From positions 1-57,999 of the forward strand of contig JACQFE010000073.1 in assembly GCA_016200265.1 (NCBI GenBank): DNA of 57,999 nt. Direction: 5' to 3'. Below, piece after piece: positions 55,070 through 57,999 of this stretch. The DNA comes from Planctomycetota bacterium. Lineage in GTDB: Bacteria; Planctomycetota; Phycisphaerae; UBA1845. The notes beneath the pieces are model-generated. The model did not search any database. It had not been told where the DNA came from and worked only from the letters and a program-made list of their open reading frames with translations. A program made the position numbers and the translations under genes. How positions within the stretch are numbered: position 1 is the stretch's first letter; each line of letters begins with the position of its first letter.

Positions 55070-56001
55070 ATGGAAATCTCCTCTTCTTCTTCGACGAGGA
55101 TCTTGTTGAGCAGGTAACCGATCAAGGAATACATGGCCATTGCCAGAATGAGCATGCTCAAACCAAGCACTTGATGCGGCGTTCCACGAGCGAGCGCGTC
55201 ATGTCCGGTGACGACGAAGTAGCCGGTGGTTGTCACGCGGACGGCATTGCACAAAACGGCGATGGGGATGCAGCTTGCGAGCATGACGGCGCGGTGCCAC
55301 CAGGGTCGATCCGTGTAATAGGCCATCGCTACGCCGAGCGTCACAAAGGCCATCATCAGTCGCATGCCGCTGCAGGCTTCTTCGACGTTGAGCTGGCCGG
55401 TCTTGCCGCCGGGCATCAAGTAGTCGATGACGACAGCTTGCGCTTGTGTATGAAGTCCGGGCACGAGGATTGGAAGCACGAGGGCGGCCGCAGATGAGGC
55501 GAGTTCGCGCAATGGCCTCGTGAGTGAGACATAGTAGCTCGGCGGCAACGGGATGCAGAAAATCAGAAAAGCAATTGGGAACCATGCGCTTCGCATGACT
55601 TCCCATCCGGAGAGAAGCAGCGTCGCACCTCCGATGACTCCGACGAGCGTCAGAGCCTGCAAATAGCCAAATTCCAGATAGCTGGAGAAGCCCAAGATGC
55701 CTCCCACGTAGATCGCCAGTGACGCCAGCAGCAGAATTGCTCCGCTGGACGCGGGCTTGAGTTCGCATTTCGCAAGAGCATCGCGGCGGCTGGTGAGGAA
55801 ATACACGCTGAAGATCGGAATCAGCCAGCCGTGCGACCAGTTGCCGTCGACGATCCAGCGATCGATGAGCGTGCGACGGATGGGACCCCAATAGACGGCG
55901 ACAATCAATCCGGCCACAACCGCCCCGCGCACCCACGATGCGACCGGCAGAACCCGGGACGAGGTCCGATCGGCCAACAGTTCCGATGCACCAAGACTCA
56001 C
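55066..56001 (-). CDS. Exosortase
   Basis: A membrane cysteine transpeptidase that anchors PEP-CTERM-type proteins to the cell surface. The 311 residues have about eight membrane segments, the N-terminal WSHGWLIPI motif, and the catalytic triad Cys210 in EEACSGMR, Arg255 in CNAVRV and His276 in GTPHQV. It lies between Wza-like and Wzc-like genes, 9 bases after the first and overlapping the second by 4 bases. This is the classic exosortase locus setting. No PEP-CTERM substrate is seen in the window. Confidence 0.92.
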   Translation of the reverse strand: MSLGASELLADRTSSRVLPVASWVRGAVVAGLIVAVYWGPIRRTLIDRWIVDGNWSHGWLIPIFSVYFLTSRRDALAKCELKPASSGAILLLASLAIYVGGILGFSSYLEFGYLQALTLVGVIGGATLLLSGWEVMRSAWFPIAFLIFCIPLPPSYYVSLTRPLRELASSAAALVLPILVPGLHTQAQAVVIDYLMPGGKTGQLNVEEACSGMRLMMAFVTLGVAMAYYTDRPWWHRAVMLASCIPIAVLCNAVRVTTTGYFVVTGHDALARGTPHQVLGLSMLILAMAMYSLIGYLLNKILVEEEEEISI

Positions 56002-56010
56002 GCATGACTC

Positions 56011-57618
56011 CTACGGAAATAGGTTGGGGAACTGCTTGGGCTTGTCGGCCGGATTCTGTTTGACGGCGAATGAATCGATGTCGGCGAAATTTCTGGCATA
56101 CTCAAAGGAGTAGCCGACGTTGTTCTGCGGAGTTGGCAGCGTCCAGGCTCGAATTCGTTGCAGGAACGGGGCGAACGGGCGCGTTCCCACGTTGACGATG
56201 TCGCCGCGGCGGATGTAGAAGTCGGCCTCCTGACCGCCGAAAATGCGATCCAGATTGACCTGAATCATCTGCTCCCGTCCTCCGAGCTGGCGGTACACGG
56301 TACACCGATCGGGCCAGGCCAGGCCGGAGAGCCCGCCGGCGTTTGCAATCGCCTGCTTGAGGGTAATCGGTTCCGCATTGAATTGGAACGGCCCCACTCG
56401 ATTCACCTGTCCCATGACATAATAGACACCGATTTCGCCGCTGACGATGCGAATGATATCGCCGGCGCGGACGAAGATGTTGGACTGCGGATCCCCGCTG
56501 CGAAGGTGTTCGGCCGGGACCAGGATCACGCGGAACGTCGTTTCGCCCGCCAATCGCGACCAATTGACCGCAGGGGTCACGGAATCGGTTGATGGGATGC
56601 TTGTCGGCGCTTCGCCTTGAGGCGGAGCGTGAAATTCTGGGTTGGGGATGAATTGGCCATTGACGTAAAGAAACGGCGCGGGAGCCTCGGGTGCAAGATT
56701 TTCTTCGGCCGGTGATGGCGGTACATTTGCTCGTTCGTGATCGTCCCGGCTTCCTTCGGCGGCGCGAAGCAGTTCATTGTATTCGGCGTCGGCGGGGCGC
56801 TGATGTTCTTCTTTGACCGAACCACGCGGAGGGGATTGGGCTTCGATCGAGCGTTCTTGTCCGTTCGGCCCGGACCCCGCTCTTTCCGATTCCGCGGTGG
56901 CAGTCTCAGGATTTGGAGATGCGGCGGCATCTTGAAAAATCGAAGCGAACTCTACGTCGTCGGGTGCGCCGCTGTCGTAACGGAAAATGTAGACCTCATT
57001 GACGAACTCGTTGAGACCTCCAACCTGATTGATGGCATCGAGCAAACGGAGGTCCGGTCGTCGAATGGGAAAGATGCCAGCTCGAAGGGGGGCGACATTC
57101 GAAGCGCTGACGCCAATTCCGAATATTGAATAGGTCGCTTTTTGCATGAACTGAGGATTCACGGTGACGTCCGGCTCGACGAGCACTTCCTTGCCTCGAA
57201 GGGCCGACGCGATGTTTTCCTGAAATTGAGGAACTGTAAGCCCCGCACAGCGGATTCGACCGACCACGGGAAGATTGATATAGCCCGAAGGACTTACCTG
57301 GAGTTGGGCTTGAAAGGGCTGGGCTCGCTGCCGCAATTCATTTATCTCAATGGCCAGTGTATCACCCGGCGTAATCGGATATTCGCGAGTAATCACTTTG
57401 AGGTCTTCGAGAGTCGGATACGTCGCTCCGGGAATGACTTGTGGGGAATCTTCGAGACTCAGCGAAGCACGGATTTCGTTGGTTGCCCGGCTTGAGTAGT
57501 TTCCGATGGCCGTTGGATCAAGCCAACCGTTCCGGAGGGTGTTGCATCCACCCATGAAGACGAGAAGTACCGGCCAAACACGGATTTGGGAGGCCAGGAA
57601 AGGCCCTGAAATTGTCAT
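56011..57618 (-). CDS. Wza-like polysaccharide export lipoprotein
   Basis: An outer-membrane exporter of about 535 residues. A lipoprotein signal (VWPVLLVFMGGC) is followed by the polysaccharide export (Poly_export) domain (YPITPGDTLAIEINELR, about 80-160). A first SLBB domain has a ring-like GVSASNVAPLRAG segment. A long, low-complexity charged insertion (about 240-330) precedes a second SLBB region (GQVNRVGPFQF). The insertion is unusual; most Wza proteins have a shorter linker. The ATG at 57618 is preferred over 57657 because the signal peptide starts soon after. It is the first gene of the export operon. Confidence 0.88.
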   Translation of the reverse strand: MTISGPFLASQIRVWPVLLVFMGGCNTLRNGWLDPTAIGNYSSRATNEIRASLSLEDSPQVIPGATYPTLEDLKVITREYPITPGDTLAIEINELRQRAQPFQAQLQVSPSGYINLPVVGRIRCAGLTVPQFQENIASALRGKEVLVEPDVTVNPQFMQKATYSIFGIGVSASNVAPLRAGIFPIRRPDLRLLDAINQVGGLNEFVNEVYIFRYDSGAPDDVEFASIFQDAAASPNPETATAESERAGSGPNGQERSIEAQSPPRGSVKEEHQRPADAEYNELLRAAEGSRDDHERANVPPSPAEENLAPEAPAPFLYVNGQFIPNPEFHAPPQGEAPTSIPSTDSVTPAVNWSRLAGETTFRVILVPAEHLRSGDPQSNIFVRAGDIIRIVSGEIGVYYVMGQVNRVGPFQFNAEPITLKQAIANAGGLSGLAWPDRCTVYRQLGGREQMIQVNLDRIFGGQEADFYIRRGDIVNVGTRPFAPFLQRIRAWTLPTPQNNVGYSFEYARNFADIDSFAVKQNPADKPKQFPNLFP

Positions 57619-57961
57619 CCGCGTGGTCTGTCGCAATCCGTGTCTCCGGCGAAGCACTTCGGAATTTAGGTTTACTCAATCCGCCTACGAGTCCCATAAA
57701 ATCGGCAAGCGAATGTTGTCCGGGTGGGGATCGTCCGCGCAGACCCCTACCTTGACTCGATCAGCTTATAGAGAGTTATCGGCACTGCCTAGCTGCCCGG
57801 TTAAGCTGCAATGGCTCATCGGAGTTCCTTCAACACGCTTTTGCCGCTCAATTCTCCGTGAGAATGTCCCGTAAATAGTTGAAAAAGAGCGGTTCTCCTT
57901 CGGAGCGTACCACGCTGGTAAGCTCCGCAAGTTGAAGGTTTTGCAAGAAGGAGAAACCGCT
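57619..57961. other. Right-edge intergenic stretch
   Basis: No gene is seen until the structured leader at 57889-57960 and the start of an incomplete reading frame. Confidence 0.4.
57889..57960 (+). promoter_or_regulatory. Structured leader covering a ribosome binding site
   Basis: Outer arms GCGGTTCTCCTTC (57889-57901) and GAAGGAGAAACCGC (57947-57960) are near-perfect inverted repeats. The right arm contains the AAGGAG of the following ATG. Inside, CGGAGC-G-TACCA-CGC-TGGTA-A-GCTCCG (57901-57927) forms a second strong hairpin. The arrangement could hide the ribosome binding site. Confidence 0.55.
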
Positions 57962-57999
57962 ATGAGAAGAAGGTATCGCAGGAGAGCGAATCGAACCAG
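57962..57999 (+). CDS. Incomplete gene start at the window edge
   Basis: An ATG with AAGGAG upstream opens MRRRYRRRANRT and runs off the window. Only 12 residues are visible, very basic. The structured leader before it suggests a controlled gene or a mobile element's gene, but nothing more can be said. Confidence 0.3.
   Translation, partial: MRRRYRRRANRT

Overview
The window looks like a chromosomal segment of a planctomycete, probably near the Phycisphaerae. Four things point there: a PVC-group 'small basic protein' (34654-34971), an ECF-like sigma factor beside a Ser/Thr kinase with a TPR tail, a membrane protein ending in a four-cysteine ribbon, and large secreted proteins with dockerin-like repeats beside an exosortase/polysaccharide locus. 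Genes are moderately GC-rich and mostly housekeeping or cell-envelope. There is no integrase, phage module, CRISPR array or rRNA. Four tRNA genes (Val-UAC, Ala-GGC, Leu-GAG, Val-CAC) all lie on the minus strand.

Left part (1-12 kb): two tRNA genes with near-identical promoter regions, the sigma factor and kinase, a secreted hypothetical protein, a histidine kinase cut short inside its GAF domain and bracketed by two copies of a 134-bp repeat, an HDOD-GGDEF-PilZ signalling protein, a decayed REC-GAF gene, and an HtrA-type protease divergent from mutS2. Middle-left (12-27 kb): mutS2 with a repeat element inserted in frame, a MazEF-like toxin-antitoxin pair, metK, a methylcitrate-cycle pair (prpC, prpB), a sugar-phosphate transferase with two methyltransferases, 3-hydroxyanthranilate dioxygenase, a HEAT-repeat protein, metG, a TatA-like protein and a GNAT acetyltransferase.

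Middle (27-35 kb): one very large secreted cysteine-rich protein of about 1,920 residues, a SPOR-like membrane protein and the small basic protein. Right part (35-50 kb): an efflux adaptor and ABC ATPase without a permease, a PDZ-thioredoxin protein, a PilB-PilT-PilB ATPase cluster, malate dehydrogenase, a beta-propeller lipoprotein, a PTPS/QueD-like enzyme and mcsA-mcsB. Right end (50-58 kb): a secreted M1 peptidase whose C-terminal domain also ends the large cysteine-rich protein, then a tightly packed exopolysaccharide operon (Wza-like, exosortase, Wzc-like). A structured leader opens an incomplete gene at the very end.

Three themes recur. The first is a secreted or surface proteome: exosortase, Tat, HtrA, and the shared C-terminal domain. 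The second is possible c-di-GMP control of type IV pili and surface polysaccharide: the GGDEF-PilZ protein, and ATPases with MshEN-like N-termini. The third is small dispersed repeats: three copies of a GTCATGCTGAG-type element, the paired 134-bp repeat, and a palindromic element inside mutS2. The best candidates for something undescribed are the shared C-terminal domain with cysteine-rich modules inserted in it, and the repeat families.
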